Positions 16,580 to 23,950 of a DNA stretch of 64,000 nt are shown here, in pieces. Each line of letters starts with the position of its first letter. The stretch's first letter is position 1. Origin of the DNA: a virus; the IMG/VR virus record IMGVR_UViG_3300044972_002460, positions 1 through 64,000 of that record, one strand, 5' to 3'. The position numbers were made by a program, and so were the translations under genes. Under the pieces are notes generated by a model. It ran no database searches, was not told the origin of the DNA, and worked only from the letters and a program-made list of their open reading frames with translations.

Positions 16580-16963
16580 TTACTCTCCTATCTCGTTCTT
16601 GATTGATGCGATTTCGCGTTCGATCCGACTCTTCTCTTCCTCTAGAGCTCGAATACGCTCACGCTTTTCATTCAGTTCTCGCACACTGAGGGCCGTGATC
16701 TTCATCACCCGCTTGGGCACATGGCGTTCGATTGATCCACCGGCTCCCCAAGTGTAGAAATCTGGCAGGTGTACCGCATACCCAATGATATCACGCAAGC
16801 GACCTTCAAACACACCCAGCTCAGGTTCATGATGATGCCCGCCCATGTCAGGGTTGGGATCTTCACCACGCACTCGCCATGTGCCTTCATCATCCAGGCT
16901 GTGCTTTTCCAGCAGCCGGTTGCCCTGCCAGGTGCTGAGATACCGAGATACAGAGTCAGTCAT
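16580..16963 (-). CDS. hypothetical protein with C-terminal coiled coil
   Basis: 127 residues. A His-rich stretch MGGHHHEPELGVFEG near residue 40, then a strong coiled coil (NEKRERIRALEEEKSRIERE). Start within 8 bases of the upstream stop, SD AAGGA. Not recognised. Confidence 0.72.
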   Translation of the reverse strand: MTDSVSRYLSTWQGNRLLEKHSLDDEGTWRVRGEDPNPDMGGHHHEPELGVFEGRLRDIIGYAVHLPDFYTWGAGGSIERHVPKRVMKITALSVRELNEKRERIRALEEEKSRIEREIASIKNEIGE

Positions 16964-17681
16964 CACACAGTTTCCTTGCTTCCGGACTCAGTATAGCAGG
17001 GATAGCTCGGCTGTCAATGAGTTTTGTCAGCGCATGGTATTTTTCCACAAAGCTTTGTGTCATAGGATGTGGTCCCATGTTCATGCGTTTCATGCAGTTC
17101 AGCGCCTGCCCTGCAATGTAGCGAGCCATGACACGTGGATTTTCAAACTGACATTTGTCCCAGCCCACACAGTCATTTTCCACATACCCGTGCAGCTCGA
17201 GCACACTGCTGACTCGCTGAAAGTCTTTGCCCTCTACTCCCACATGGTCAGCGGCGTCGCTGAAATCGTAGAGCCAATCCATCAGCTTGCTCTCGTCGCT
17301 TGCCACGTCCCACAGCACAGCCATGAGCTTGTCATGCCGGCTTTGATGACTTGCTCTGATATCTTCCAGTTCCTGCATCACTTGCCGCCCAGCATCACTA
17401 TCTCGCCAACGTTGGGCAGCCAACACACGCTCCTGATCATACCGTTCGGCAATCTCATCCACAGTCATGGTGTGGTCGATGACCAGCTCAACGTCGTTGA
17501 AATGCAGTCGCACCGCACAGGCTTGTGTCTTGCTCATGTCAATGCAGCGAGCAGCACTCTTGAGAATGTGCTCACCAGGACTGCCATGATAATCAAGGGC
17601 CTTGCTCATGTCAATGCAGCGAGTAGCACTCTTGAGTGAGTGCTCACTGGGGCTGCCCTGATAATCTTGAACGGTGTTCAC
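16956..17681 (-). CDS. hypothetical protein with N-terminal tandem duplication
   Basis: 241 residues, GTG start with SD AAGGAG. The first 50 residues are two copies of a 24-residue unit (DYQGSPSEHSLKSATRCIDM and DYHGSPGEHILKSAARCIDM), that is, a 72-bp tandem duplication. The remainder is helical (AERYDQERVLAAQRWRDSDA). Not recognised. Confidence 0.78.
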   Translation of the reverse strand: MNTVQDYQGSPSEHSLKSATRCIDMSKALDYHGSPGEHILKSAARCIDMSKTQACAVRLHFNDVELVIDHTMTVDEIAERYDQERVLAAQRWRDSDAGRQVMQELEDIRASHQSRHDKLMAVLWDVASDESKLMDWLYDFSDAADHVGVEGKDFQRVSSVLELHGYVENDCVGWDKCQFENPRVMARYIAGQALNCMKRMNMGPHPMTQSFVEKYHALTKLIDSRAIPAILSPEARKLCDD

Positions 17682-17692
17682 TGTGTGACTCC

Positions 17693-17848
17693 TTATCGCT
17701 GCTGAATGCCAACTTCCACACGATCACTGATGAGCCAACAGGCCATGCTGTTTTTATCGCCGCTCATGATACATGCGCCAAACAGGGCAAAGTTGCCCAC
17801 AAAAATAATGGCAAACAGCACCAGGAGAAAGTTTCTCATTGCACGCAT
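17693..17848 (-). CDS. small membrane or secreted protein, 51 aa
   Basis: MRAMRNFLLVLFAIIFVGNF then ALFGACIMSG: a basic start plus one hydrophobic helix, resembling a signal anchor. Upstream AAAGGGCAGG. Its TAA is followed by the AAGGAG of the next gene. Confidence 0.7.
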   Translation of the reverse strand: MRAMRNFLLVLFAIIFVGNFALFGACIMSGDKNSMACWLISDRVEVGIQQR

Positions 17849-17881
17849 GGCCTGCCCTTTGATCTAGGAAGCTATTTGCTG

Positions 17882-18079
17882 TCAGTTCTTGCGCAGATAC
17901 ACGTAGGCGGTGTAGCTGCCCATCTTGTTGGGCTTGAGGTCCATGCGCAGGCGAACACCTTCGGCATCAGCTTCCATCTGAAGCTGCTCACGAAGCTCAT
18001 TGCCAGTGGGCGACAGCACCTCAACATTGGTGCGACCGTTTTGGGCCAGTTCAGTCCACATGTGATCGGTATTGAACAT
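17882..18079 (-). CDS. hypothetical protein, 65 aa
   Basis: First gene after a sigma-70 promoter and likely head of the operon running down to 14202. SD AAAGGA. C-terminus beta (VRLRMDLKPNKMGSYTAYVY). Not recognised. Confidence 0.75.
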   Translation of the reverse strand: MFNTDHMWTELAQNGRTNVEVLSPTGNELREQLQMEADAEGVRLRMDLKPNKMGSYTAYVYLRKN

Positions 18080-18106
18080 CTTGATATTCCTTTGTGTTAT
18101 GTGCCT

Positions 18107-18135
18107 ACACTAGCACTGTTTAAGTATGTTGTCAA
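18107..18135 (-). promoter_or_regulatory. sigma-70 promoter, operon 18079-14202
   Basis: TTGACA, N17, TAGTGT with TGC extension. Confidence 0.65.
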
Positions 18136-18185
18136 GAGATTTACGCAGTCTGGACGGCAGGTTTTGAACACCCGTCAACAGGCAA

Positions 18186-18587
18186 TCAAACACCCAGCGC
18201 CTCACGTTCCTCATCAGTGAGGCGAGCCAGCACTTCTTTCTTAAGATTTGCCAACCGCTTGCCACGGTCACGAGCTTCTTCAACCAGCTTGAGCTGGTTC
18301 TCGATGCTGTCCATCATCCACTCGCTGAGTTCAGCCACTGTGTCGCAAAACGTGTCCAAGCTGTTGGGCAGGTTGACTTGGCTGAAGTCGAACTGGTAGA
18401 TGAGCACATCTTCGTAGCGGTAAAACACCTGCGCCTCAACTCCTAGCCCTTGGGCACGAGCCATGGCATGCAGGAGACGAGTTGATTTCTCCGCCTCAAA
18501 CTTCTGCTCACTCTCACGCTGGGCAATCTCCAGTTCTTCCTTTTCCCGACGACGCTTCTGGGCAGGAGTCTCTTTGGCAATGCTCAT
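18186..18587 (-). CDS. hypothetical helical protein, 133 aa
   Basis: Start at ATG 18587 (SD CGGAG). The longer frame to 18614 would begin at the transcription start of the promoter just upstream. Highly charged helix at the N-terminus (KRRREKEELEIAQRESEQKF) and a helical C-terminus. Not recognised. Confidence 0.72.
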   Translation of the reverse strand: MSIAKETPAQKRRREKEELEIAQRESEQKFEAEKSTRLLHAMARAQGLGVEAQVFYRYEDVLIYQFDFSQVNLPNSLDTFCDTVAELSEWMMDSIENQLKLVEEARDRGKRLANLKKEVLARLTDEEREALGV

Positions 18588-18620
18588 CTCAGTGCTCCGA
18601 ACTTCTCTGTTCATATGGGC

Positions 18621-18648
18621 ATTATAGCAGGGTGGCAGTGCCTGTCAA
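18621..18648 (-). promoter_or_regulatory. sigma-70 promoter
   Basis: Perfect TTGACA, N16, TATAAT with TGC extension. The upstream gene's TGA stop is inside the -35. Confidence 0.85.
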
Positions 18649-19043
18649 CCGATTTGGGAATCCAAAAATACCATTAGGTGAGCCTTGGCTTCTTCCACCG
18701 CCTGGGCCATCTCAGCCATCTCCTGAAAGGACATCTGCGCCGCCCCGTTCAGGCTGAGGTGGACGTTGATGCCCTTGGTGCCCTCAGGAGTGTAATACTT
18801 GTATTTGTAACCATCGCCTAGGCTTACGATGAGGAGGATCTGAGCTTCTCCGGCAGTTTTGCGGATCTCCACCTGCGGGTGCCCTGACTTGTGGCCAACC
18901 AGCTTGGCACGCCACTGGGCAGCATCATCTTCGCTCATGTTGGGCACGTAACCGCCTGGCGGGCCGCCATCGAACCCGTAATTGCGAGCTCGCTCTCCTG
19001 TGGTCATCACCTTCTTGGGACTGGTCCAATCCAGGATTGTCAT
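18645..19043 (-). CDS. hypothetical protein, 132 aa
   Basis: ATG 19043 preceded by GGAG at 6 bases; the frame extends to a TTG at 19115 with no SD. Contains NYGFDGGPPGGYVPNMSEDDA and a helical C-terminus (MSFQEMAEMAQAVEEAKAHL). Ends in Gly because GGT-TGA is part of the next promoter. Confidence 0.68.
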   Translation of the reverse strand: MTILDWTSPKKVMTTGERARNYGFDGGPPGGYVPNMSEDDAAQWRAKLVGHKSGHPQVEIRKTAGEAQILLIVSLGDGYKYKYYTPEGTKGINVHLSLNGAAQMSFQEMAEMAQAVEEAKAHLMVFLDSQIG

Positions 19044-19095
19044 CTTATTCTCCGTAACATGTTTAAGATAGCCAGGTTGCAGTGCCGCAGACCAA

Positions 19096-19383
19096 TCACC
19101 AACCTTGAAAGCCAACTTCGTGCTCGTCGACCTCTTGGTCCCACTCCAGCATTTCCTGGATGGCCTCTTCTTCCGTTACCTCCCAAGGGTCCCACCTCAT
19201 AGTGTTGTCCTCAGCCATCACACTGTAGTTCCAACGGTGAATGTAAAGCTGATTGGTACCAGTGTGCTGCACAATCGCCATGTGCCCATATTCTTCGTAG
19301 CCGTTCCAGCTTCGAAAATAAAGCTCGAGAAAGTGGTCCGGCACGTTCTCATACAGAGTATCAAGCTCTCGGGGAGAGTGCAT
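19096..19383 (-). CDS. hypothetical protein, paralogue of 26012-26305
   Basis: 95 residues. SPRELDTLYENVPDHFLELYF and WNYSVM...WDPWEVTEEEAIQEMLEW align with the copy at 26 kb along the full length, and both end VGFQGW/VAFQGW. Acidic, aromatic-rich. Start ATG with GGAGGGG upstream. Function unknown. Confidence 0.75.
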   Translation of the reverse strand: MHSPRELDTLYENVPDHFLELYFRSWNGYEEYGHMAIVQHTGTNQLYIHRWNYSVMAEDNTMRWDPWEVTEEEAIQEMLEWDQEVDEHEVGFQGW

Positions 19384-19754
19384 CACACCCCCTCCAACAG
19401 CTCTGATATCTCACTCTCTGCACTTGAGCTCAGTCCCAAAAGATAGCAATAGTAACCAATGTCTGAGTCAGCGCCGCGTGCACGCATGTCAAGCTTGACT
19501 GCTTGAGCATGACTCACACCGTGTTCAAGTGTGAGCTGGAGAATGTGCGTGCACCAATGATCGTAAGCTTCGCCCTCGGCAAGCTTCCGGGCCTGTTCAC
19601 CATCCCCCACAAGCTGGCTGAGATGATCCCATTCGGCTTGCTTCTCGCCAGGAGTCATGTCCTTCCAGTCCTGCAGATACACGCCGCGAGGACGATATCC
19701 ATAAGCATCTTTGTGGAGATCACTTATCAGCTCGTCCGCATAAGAGTAGCTCAT
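19383..19754 (-). CDS. hypothetical protein, 123 aa
   Basis: Starts MSYSYADELISDLHKDAYGY with RPR next, a motif I recall from small phage proteins in several proteobacterial phages. Helical. Under its own promoter, SD AAGG. Its stop overlaps the next start. Confidence 0.75.
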   Translation of the reverse strand: MSYSYADELISDLHKDAYGYRPRGVYLQDWKDMTPGEKQAEWDHLSQLVGDGEQARKLAEGEAYDHWCTHILQLTLEHGVSHAQAVKLDMRARGADSDIGYYCYLLGLSSSAESEISELLEGV

Positions 19755-19784
19755 ATCATCAGCCTTATTGCTGTCTACCCCTGC

Positions 19785-19812
19785 ACTATAGCACTTTTGC
19801 AGAAGGTGTCAA
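19785..19812 (-). promoter_or_regulatory. sigma-70 promoter
   Basis: TTGACA, N16, TATAGT with TGC extension. The stop of the 39-residue gene upstream is inside the -10. Confidence 0.8.
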
Positions 19813-19905
19813 CCACTTTTGGTTGGCTTGAATGCAATACTCTTGCCGGCCGCCAGCTGCCTGGTTCTTGTAGCCCTGTGCCGCCAATTTTGGGCCCTTC
19901 CCCAT
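19786..19905 (-). CDS. possible 39-aa protein
   Basis: ATG with GGAG 7 bases upstream; basic (MGKGPKLAAQGYKNQAAGG). Ends within the next promoter's -10. Short, so only moderately supported. Confidence 0.45.
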   Translation of the reverse strand: MGKGPKLAAQGYKNQAAGGRQEYCIQANQKWLTPSAKVL

Positions 19906-19949
19906 CAAAATTCTCCAGGGTGGCATGGTGATCATCCCCAACGCTGTTT

Positions 19950-20033
19950 TTACATACTAAGGCCAATGGCAATGCCGATGAAAACGCCACCGAGCCAAAG
20001 GCCAAAGCATCCGAGCCAAAGGTAGAAGTACAT
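19950..20033 (-). CDS. possible 27-aa membrane peptide
   Basis: SD AGGAG before ATG, own promoter upstream. Almost entirely hydrophobic (LWLGCFGLWLGGVFIGIAIG), one transmembrane helix. Could be a toxic or regulatory membrane peptide. Confidence 0.5.
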   Translation of the reverse strand: MYFYLWLGCFGLWLGGVFIGIAIGLSM

Positions 20034-20057
20034 ATCTTGCTCCTGTCTTGCACAGGC

Positions 20058-20086
20058 ACAATAGCATGCTGTCTGTGCATCGTCAA
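20058..20086 (-). promoter_or_regulatory. sigma-70 promoter
   Basis: TTGACG, N17, TATTGT with TGC extension, 24 bases before the 27-residue gene. Confidence 0.65.
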
Positions 20087-20108
20087 CCAAAGCCGCCCCG
20101 GGGACCGA

Positions 20109-20180
20109 TTAGCTTCCGTAGGGCGCGATCTGGTCCAGATGGGTGGAAGACACTTGCTTGGTGGACTTGGGATTAGCCAT
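20109..20180 (-). CDS. possible 23-aa peptide
   Basis: MANPKSTKQVSSTHLDQIAP then YGS. First ATG after a clear promoter but without a good SD; may be a leader peptide or chance. Confidence 0.3.
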   Translation of the reverse strand: MANPKSTKQVSSTHLDQIAPYGS

Positions 20181-20209
20181 TTCAAGTTTAACTTGCTGTC
20201 TCTGTGGGC

Positions 20210-20237
20210 ACTATAGCAGGGATGGGCAGTGTGTTAA
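20210..20237 (-). promoter_or_regulatory. sigma-70 promoter
   Basis: TTAACA, N16, TATAGT with TGC extension. The TAA of the upstream gene (20234) forms part of the -35, replacing TGA and G by TAA and A. Confidence 0.65.
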
Positions 20238-20449
20238 CAAGTGTTAGCTGGCTTGAAAGGAATATCCTCGCCTGTATGAGTGTCACGGATGCCCCAGCCT
20301 ACCCCAGGATTTCTCTCCAGAAGCTGCCCGCGCCAAGCCTCTGCCTCCTCCAGTGTGGAGGCTTCTGCCACCTCGCCGCCACTGCTGGGCCCTCTATAGG
20401 CATGCCCGTTATACCCTCGAGTGCCCTTGAACAGGTGATAGCGTGCCAC
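20234..20449 (-). CDS. hypothetical protein, paralogue of 26374-26577
   Basis: 71 residues, GTG start, SD GGGAG. [MT]-RYHLFKGTRGY and NPGVGWGI are shared almost exactly with the copy at 26 kb, with a GHAYRGPS/GHAYCGPS segment between. Function unknown. Confidence 0.78.
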   Translation of the reverse strand: MARYHLFKGTRGYNGHAYRGPSSGGEVAEASTLEEAEAWRGQLLERNPGVGWGIRDTHTGEDIPFKPANTC

Positions 20450-20452
20450 GGC

Positions 20453-20593
20453 CTACTCCCTGCCGCAGGTGATCAGCCAACGCCTATTGTTCAAAAGGCT
20501 CACACTGTAGTTGCTGGTGAGCGGTCCATGCAGCGCCGCAGCCTTGCACAAGGCGTCTGCAAGAGTCACAGCCGGGATGCAAAAAACTCGCAT
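20453..20593 (-). CDS. small hypothetical protein, 46 aa
   Basis: ATG with AAGGAAG 7 bases upstream, first gene under its promoter. MRVFCIPAVTLADALCKAAA start; ends NNRRWLITCGRE. It is followed 4 bases later by the next GTG. Confidence 0.65.
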   Translation of the reverse strand: MRVFCIPAVTLADALCKAAALHGPLTSNYSVSLLNNRRWLITCGRE

Positions 20594-20622
20594 GATTGGT
20601 CTTCCTTGCTGTCTATGTGCGC

Positions 20623-20650
20623 ATTATAGCATGGTTGTAGGGGATGTCAA
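20623..20650 (-). promoter_or_regulatory. sigma-70 promoter
   Basis: Perfect TTGACA, N16, TATAAT with TGC extension. Confidence 0.88.
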
Positions 20651-20657
20651 CCAAAAA

Positions 20658-21257
20658 TCACACCGGGCAGGTGTTGGTCAGCACCTTCTCAGCCCAGTCC
20701 GTCAGCCCCGGCGCATCCTCGCTGTCAAAGCGAGCCAAGCGGTTGCCCTCCTGGTCCTTGATCACAATCTTGTAGTCCTCGCGGCGCCACGTGCCCTGCG
20801 CAATGCAACGCTCACCGTCCCGGGCCTGCCACTTGCCCTCGTTGTGGAGTTCCACACCCACCAGTTCCATCACACGCCCGCTCACATGCACAATGCGAGT
20901 GTCGCCCCTGTCCATCGCATCCATGTCCCAACGCATGTTCATGGTCTCAGTTTCGGGCTCAGCGTCGCCCTTGCCAGCAAGCTGGTCCACCACCCAATGC
21001 CAGCACTCGTCGCTTGTGCCAGCCTTGAGAATGCCTCCGTCCTCGTCCTGCCACACCTCGCACGTATCGTCGCCCTGCCCGCCCAGCGTGTAGCCGCCCA
21101 CTTCAGCGTCGAAGCCGCCGCCGTAGCCGTCGTTGCTGTAGGTCATGTCGTAGGCCTGATCCTCAACAATGAGGCCCGTGGTGCCCTCGTCAGTGTCCAG
21201 GAACGCAAACCGCGTGCCACGAGCAGTCATTTCCCAGTTTATCTCAAACTTGACCAT
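20658..21257 (-). CDS. hypothetical acidic protein, 199 aa
   Basis: Glycine- and Asp-rich middle (NDGYGGGFDAEVGGYTLGGQ) and a second beta-rich half. Noticeably GC-rich compared with the LRR arrays. SD AGAGGA. Single gene under its own promoter. Not recognised. Confidence 0.75.
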   Translation of the reverse strand: MVKFEINWEMTARGTRFAFLDTDEGTTGLIVEDQAYDMTYSNDGYGGGFDAEVGGYTLGGQGDDTCEVWQDEDGGILKAGTSDECWHWVVDQLAGKGDAEPETETMNMRWDMDAMDRGDTRIVHVSGRVMELVGVELHNEGKWQARDGERCIAQGTWRREDYKIVIKDQEGNRLARFDSEDAPGLTDWAEKVLTNTCPV

Positions 21258-21296
21258 GTTGCAGTGTCCTCTTGCTGTGTCGCTGTCTATGTGGGC

Positions 21297-21324
21297 ATTA
21301 TAGCACGTTTGCAGGCGCTGTCAA
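21297..21324 (-). promoter_or_regulatory. sigma-70 promoter
   Basis: Perfect TTGACA, N16, TATAAT with TGC extension. The upstream gene's Gly-TGA end supplies GGTTGA. Confidence 0.88.
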
Positions 21325-21653
21325 CCACTATTTTTGGCTGAAATTTGATAATAATTCTTGATGTTCTTGCCCCAAATAGCTTGGTTGATCTTAAGAGCAA
21401 CATATGCACACATGTCAACTTGCTCCTTGGGCAAGCGAATGCGCAGAGAGAGGTCACCAATACGGTTTACAGCATAGCCCCACCGGATTTTTGTAGTGCC
21501 CTCATCTACACGCTGTCCATGCACAATTACCTGCACACTTCGGCCGCTGGTGCTGGGCCAAAGAGCTACTGGAATGTGACTACCAGCAGGGTAAGCCTTC
21601 TGGACAACTGCACGTTCCTTGCGAGTCCATACCATATCAATCTTGCCGCACAT
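21321..21653 (-). CDS. hypothetical protein, 110 aa
   Basis: ATG 21653 has GGAG 8 bases upstream; the longer frame to 21695 starts too close to the promoter. MCGKIDMVWTRKERAVVQKA, then beta-rich (SVQVIVHGQRVDEGTTKIRW). Not recognised. Confidence 0.7.
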   Translation of the reverse strand: MCGKIDMVWTRKERAVVQKAYPAGSHIPVALWPSTSGRSVQVIVHGQRVDEGTTKIRWGYAVNRIGDLSLRIRLPKEQVDMCAYVALKINQAIWGKNIKNYYQISAKNSG

Positions 21654-21683
21654 TTTGTATGCTCCGTTTTTGCTTATGCGCGC

Positions 21684-21711
21684 ATTATAGCACAACGCGG
21701 GACACTGTCAA
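21684..21711 (-). promoter_or_regulatory. sigma-70 promoter
   Basis: Perfect TTGACA, N16, TATAAT with TGC extension. Confidence 0.88.
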
Positions 21712-21720
21712 CCAGTTTTT

Positions 21721-21927
21721 TTAGGCTGCTCGCAGCGCAGTTTCCATGGTGTCAACGTAAGGGCTGGCAAACGTTACCAGCCTATCTCCCTTGTCATCGG
21801 ATTTGATCACAAGGATGTTGCTGAGCCTCTTGCCCAGCATATGATCTGCCAGTTCAGCAGGATGGCCAAAGTAGTCTACACGGTTGTTGCTTTTGTTGAT
21901 GAATCGATACACAGCGGAATTGCTCAT
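21721..21927 (-). CDS. hypothetical protein, 68 aa
   Basis: SD AGGAAAG before ATG. MSNSAVYRFINKSNNRVDYF then a small alpha/beta sequence with ILVIKSDDKGDRLVTF. Single gene under its own promoter. Not recognised. Confidence 0.75.
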   Translation of the reverse strand: MSNSAVYRFINKSNNRVDYFGHPAELADHMLGKRLSNILVIKSDDKGDRLVTFASPYVDTMETALRAA

Positions 21928-21954
21928 GTTTGGCTTTCCTACGTTGCTGAGCGG

Positions 21955-21982
21955 ATTATAGCAGGCATTGGTAACTTGTCAA
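21955..21982 (-). promoter_or_regulatory. sigma-70 promoter
   Basis: Perfect TTGACA, N16, TATAAT with TGC extension. The TGA of the 49-residue gene is inside the -35. Confidence 0.88.
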
Positions 21983-22128
21983 CCCACAATCTTCTCAAAA
22001 AACACCACAATGTTGCTGGGAGTCACAGGGTCTCGTTCCACACGCTGCATTACCAAGTTGGCATTGCGCAACCACTGAACATGGGCATGATAGTTCCAGT
22101 TGTGGATGCCATCTTTGGAGATGCTCAT
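21979..22128 (-). CDS. small hypothetical protein, 49 aa
   Basis: MSISKDGIHNWNYHAHVQWL then SNIVVFFEKIVG-stop. Second gene after the 22608 promoter, 25 bases behind the previous stop. Too short to classify. Confidence 0.6.
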   Translation of the reverse strand: MSISKDGIHNWNYHAHVQWLRNANLVMQRVERDPVTPSNIVVFFEKIVG

Positions 22129-22153
22129 TGTGTTGATCCATACAGTCTTGTGG

Positions 22154-22573
22154 TCAAACCAAAGTCTTCAGTTGATTTTCCAGCTCACGTTGTAGCTTGT
22201 TCCAGTGCGCCACCTTGCCGTTGCTGTAGGCGTAGTCGTCCGACATCTCATCCTGGTAGCGGCTGTCCTTCACACGCTGGATAGCAGCATCAATGAGCTC
22301 ACAAGTGACACTAGGCAAGCCTTCGATCTGTTCCCGTGCCCACTTCAGCGCCACTGTCCTGTCCTCAAACAAGGTATAGCTGTGCAACCCCAGCTCGGGA
22401 TGAACTGGGTTAAGGATGCTGACACAGAACTTTTGGGTGCCCCACAGGCTGTTCCACATCAGTTCTCCATAGGTCTTGTTGCTATCAAGATCAGTCAGCT
22501 GCCACTTTTTGCCCCAGGCAACACCAGTGCGTTGATTGGCATATTCACAAACAGTCTTGGCAACCAAGTTCAT
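22154..22573 (-). CDS. hypothetical protein, 139 aa
   Basis: ATG 22573 (GAGGG upstream) is the first usable start after the promoter; the frame continues further but would lie ahead of the transcript. Contains GELMWNSLWGTQKFCVSIL and helical ends. Not recognised. Confidence 0.72.
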   Translation of the reverse strand: MNLVAKTVCEYANQRTGVAWGKKWQLTDLDSNKTYGELMWNSLWGTQKFCVSILNPVHPELGLHSYTLFEDRTVALKWAREQIEGLPSVTCELIDAAIQRVKDSRYQDEMSDDYAYSNGKVAHWNKLQRELENQLKTLV

Positions 22574-22607
22574 CTTGCCCTCATGTGCATCGTGTTCTGT
22601 TGCCGGC

Positions 22608-22635
22608 AGCATAGCAAGGTTGCCTTGGATGTCAA
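22608..22635 (-). promoter_or_regulatory. sigma-70 promoter
   Basis: TTGACA, N16, TATGCT with TGC extension. Confidence 0.75.
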
Positions 22636-22663
22636 GAGCAAGACAACCCTGCATCAACTGTTT

Positions 22664-22909
22664 TTAAGCTGCCTGCTTTGCCTCATCCACAAGGTATCCA
22701 TACTCGGACACAATGTCGTCATACATGTGGTTTTCAATCTCGCAACTGTCATCATCCGCATGCATAAAGCGGTCCTGGCACATGTTTTCAAACATGCGGC
22801 TGAGGCACTCGTAGTCATTGTCGGGCACGCTCACATCATAACCCAGGATATCGGAGATTTCCAGGTCATTGTTGATGATAGCAATAGCAGTAGCGTCGGT
22901 GAGGATCAT
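22664..22909 (-). CDS. hypothetical acidic protein, 81 aa
   Basis: ATG 22909 has GGAG 6 bases upstream and lies just after a promoter, so the much longer upstream reading frame is rejected. Very acidic (FMHADDDSCEIENHMYDDI). Not recognised. Confidence 0.72.
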   Translation of the reverse strand: MILTDATAIAIINNDLEISDILGYDVSVPDNDYECLSRMFENMCQDRFMHADDDSCEIENHMYDDIVSEYGYLVDEAKQAA

Positions 22910-22942
22910 TGTCCGCTCCATGTGTTTGTTGTTCACATCCGC

Positions 22943-22971
22943 AACATACACATTGGCATCTACCCTGTCAA
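22943..22971 (-). promoter_or_regulatory. sigma-70 promoter, divergent pair
   Basis: TTGACA, N17, TATGTT, back-to-back with the plus-strand promoter at 22995. Confidence 0.7.
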
Positions 22972-22994
22972 CAGGAAAATCTAAAAATTTTTGG

Positions 22995-23023
22995 TTGACG
23001 CCTATTTTGGTTTTCACTATATT
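22995..23023 (+). promoter_or_regulatory. sigma-70 promoter, divergent pair
   Basis: TTGACG, N17, TATATT; drives the 53-residue gene at 23060. Confidence 0.65.
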
Positions 23024-23030
23024 GGGCTCA

Positions 23031-23037
23031 CTAAATA
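23031..23037 (+). promoter_or_regulatory. late-type box CTAAATA
   Basis: CTAAATA, 22 bases before ATG 23060 and just downstream of a sigma-70 promoter, so the gene may be expressed both early and late. Confidence 0.4.
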
Positions 23038-23059
23038 TGTGATAAACAGGAGATGGCAA

Positions 23060-23221
23060 ATGGACCGCAGCAAGTTTGAACAAATCAAGGCGCGTGTGAA
23101 GCAGGCTCAGCTGCGGGAAAGTTTTGAGCGTGCAGGTGCATTTCCGGCGATTTTGGCTGAGAAGGATGCAGAGCTTGAGGCAGTTCAAAAGGTAATTGCA
23201 GAGAGTGACAAGAGTGCATAA
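23060..23221 (+). CDS. small helical protein, 53 aa
   Basis: SD GGAG, 7-base spacing. MDRSKFEQIKARVKQAQLRE then AEKDAELEAVQKVIAE: a charged amphipathic helix. Precedes the 237-residue gene by 15 bases. Confidence 0.72.
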   Translation: MDRSKFEQIKARVKQAQLRESFERAGAFPAILAEKDAELEAVQKVIAESDKSA

Positions 23222-23236
23222 GGCGTTCACACAGGC

Positions 23237-23950
23237 ATGAGAATAAGCGACCTACTGGAACAAGAAGGCCAACCTAGAGAAGTTTACGCCAGCAGTCGTT
23301 GGAACAAAGATTGGCAAACTGCTATTCAAACTCCTGATTTTGAAAAAAACTTTGACGAGTGGCTAGCTCACTGGCAAAAGGGCGGCTTGAGCCACGTGCC
23401 TTATGATGCCAAAGACACGCCTCTCACAGGCCCAGGCGATATACAGCGGCTCAAAATCCCCAATTCACAACAATCGCAGCCTCGAGTGAGACGTTGGCAT
23501 GCTATCCGAGGCAAGGTGATTGTGCTCTATCAACTATACTCTGATGCAGTGTTTCTTATTGCTGTGGGACCCCATGACATTGAAGAGAAGAACAACCTTG
23601 ATATCATCGCCGTTTGGTTAAAAAAGTTAACTAGGAATGAGTGGAAGCTGTGGGAAAAACCCCATCAAGAGCCAAAACCTGAAGTTGTTAAGAAGCCAAA
23701 ACCCTTACCGCTAAGTCAAGAAGAAAAAGAAGCCATTGGTGAATTGTTTCCACTGTTGGCTGAGGACCGCGAAGGGCAAATAGTGCTACTCCAACTAAGC
23801 AGGCTTGACGTGTTGCCTTGGCTCATGTGGGCTAGAGCAGCACTTGGCGCAGACCCTCTTGATACAAGCAGAGACGGATTCATACTCACTGCTTTTGATG
23901 GCAAAAAAGCTCTAGCTAAGCTGGCCAGCAGTTATATGCCAACTGCCTAA
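23237..23950 (+). CDS. hypothetical protein with MRISDLL N-terminus
   Basis: 237 residues. The first residues (MRISDLLEQEG) match an N-terminal pattern shared with five other proteins in the window and contain L-x-E, the cleavage pattern of T4 prohead protease. The body has a beta region (KVIVLYQLYSDAVFLIAVGP), a Pro/Lys linker near residue 150, and a helical C-terminus. Possibly packaged in the head (inference). Confidence 0.75.
   Translation: MRISDLLEQEGQPREVYASSRWNKDWQTAIQTPDFEKNFDEWLAHWQKGGLSHVPYDAKDTPLTGPGDIQRLKIPNSQQSQPRVRRWHAIRGKVIVLYQLYSDAVFLIAVGPHDIEEKNNLDIIAVWLKKLTRNEWKLWEKPHQEPKPEVVKKPKPLPLSQEEKEAIGELFPLLAEDREGQIVLLQLSRLDVLPWLMWARAALGADPLDTSRDGFILTAFDGKKALAKLASSYMPTA

Noticed and set aside
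19775-20185. 136-residue minus-strand reading frame
   Set aside because: It runs through a promoter at 20058-20086 and over better-supported small genes with SDs; composition is not protein-like.
20658-21341. 276-residue plus-strand frame opposite the 199-residue gene
   Set aside because: Shadow frame in GC-rich DNA, no SD, opposite a promoter-led gene.
22910-23230. N-terminal extension of the 81-residue gene to 188 residues
   Set aside because: It would cover two back-to-back promoters and the start of an opposing gene.
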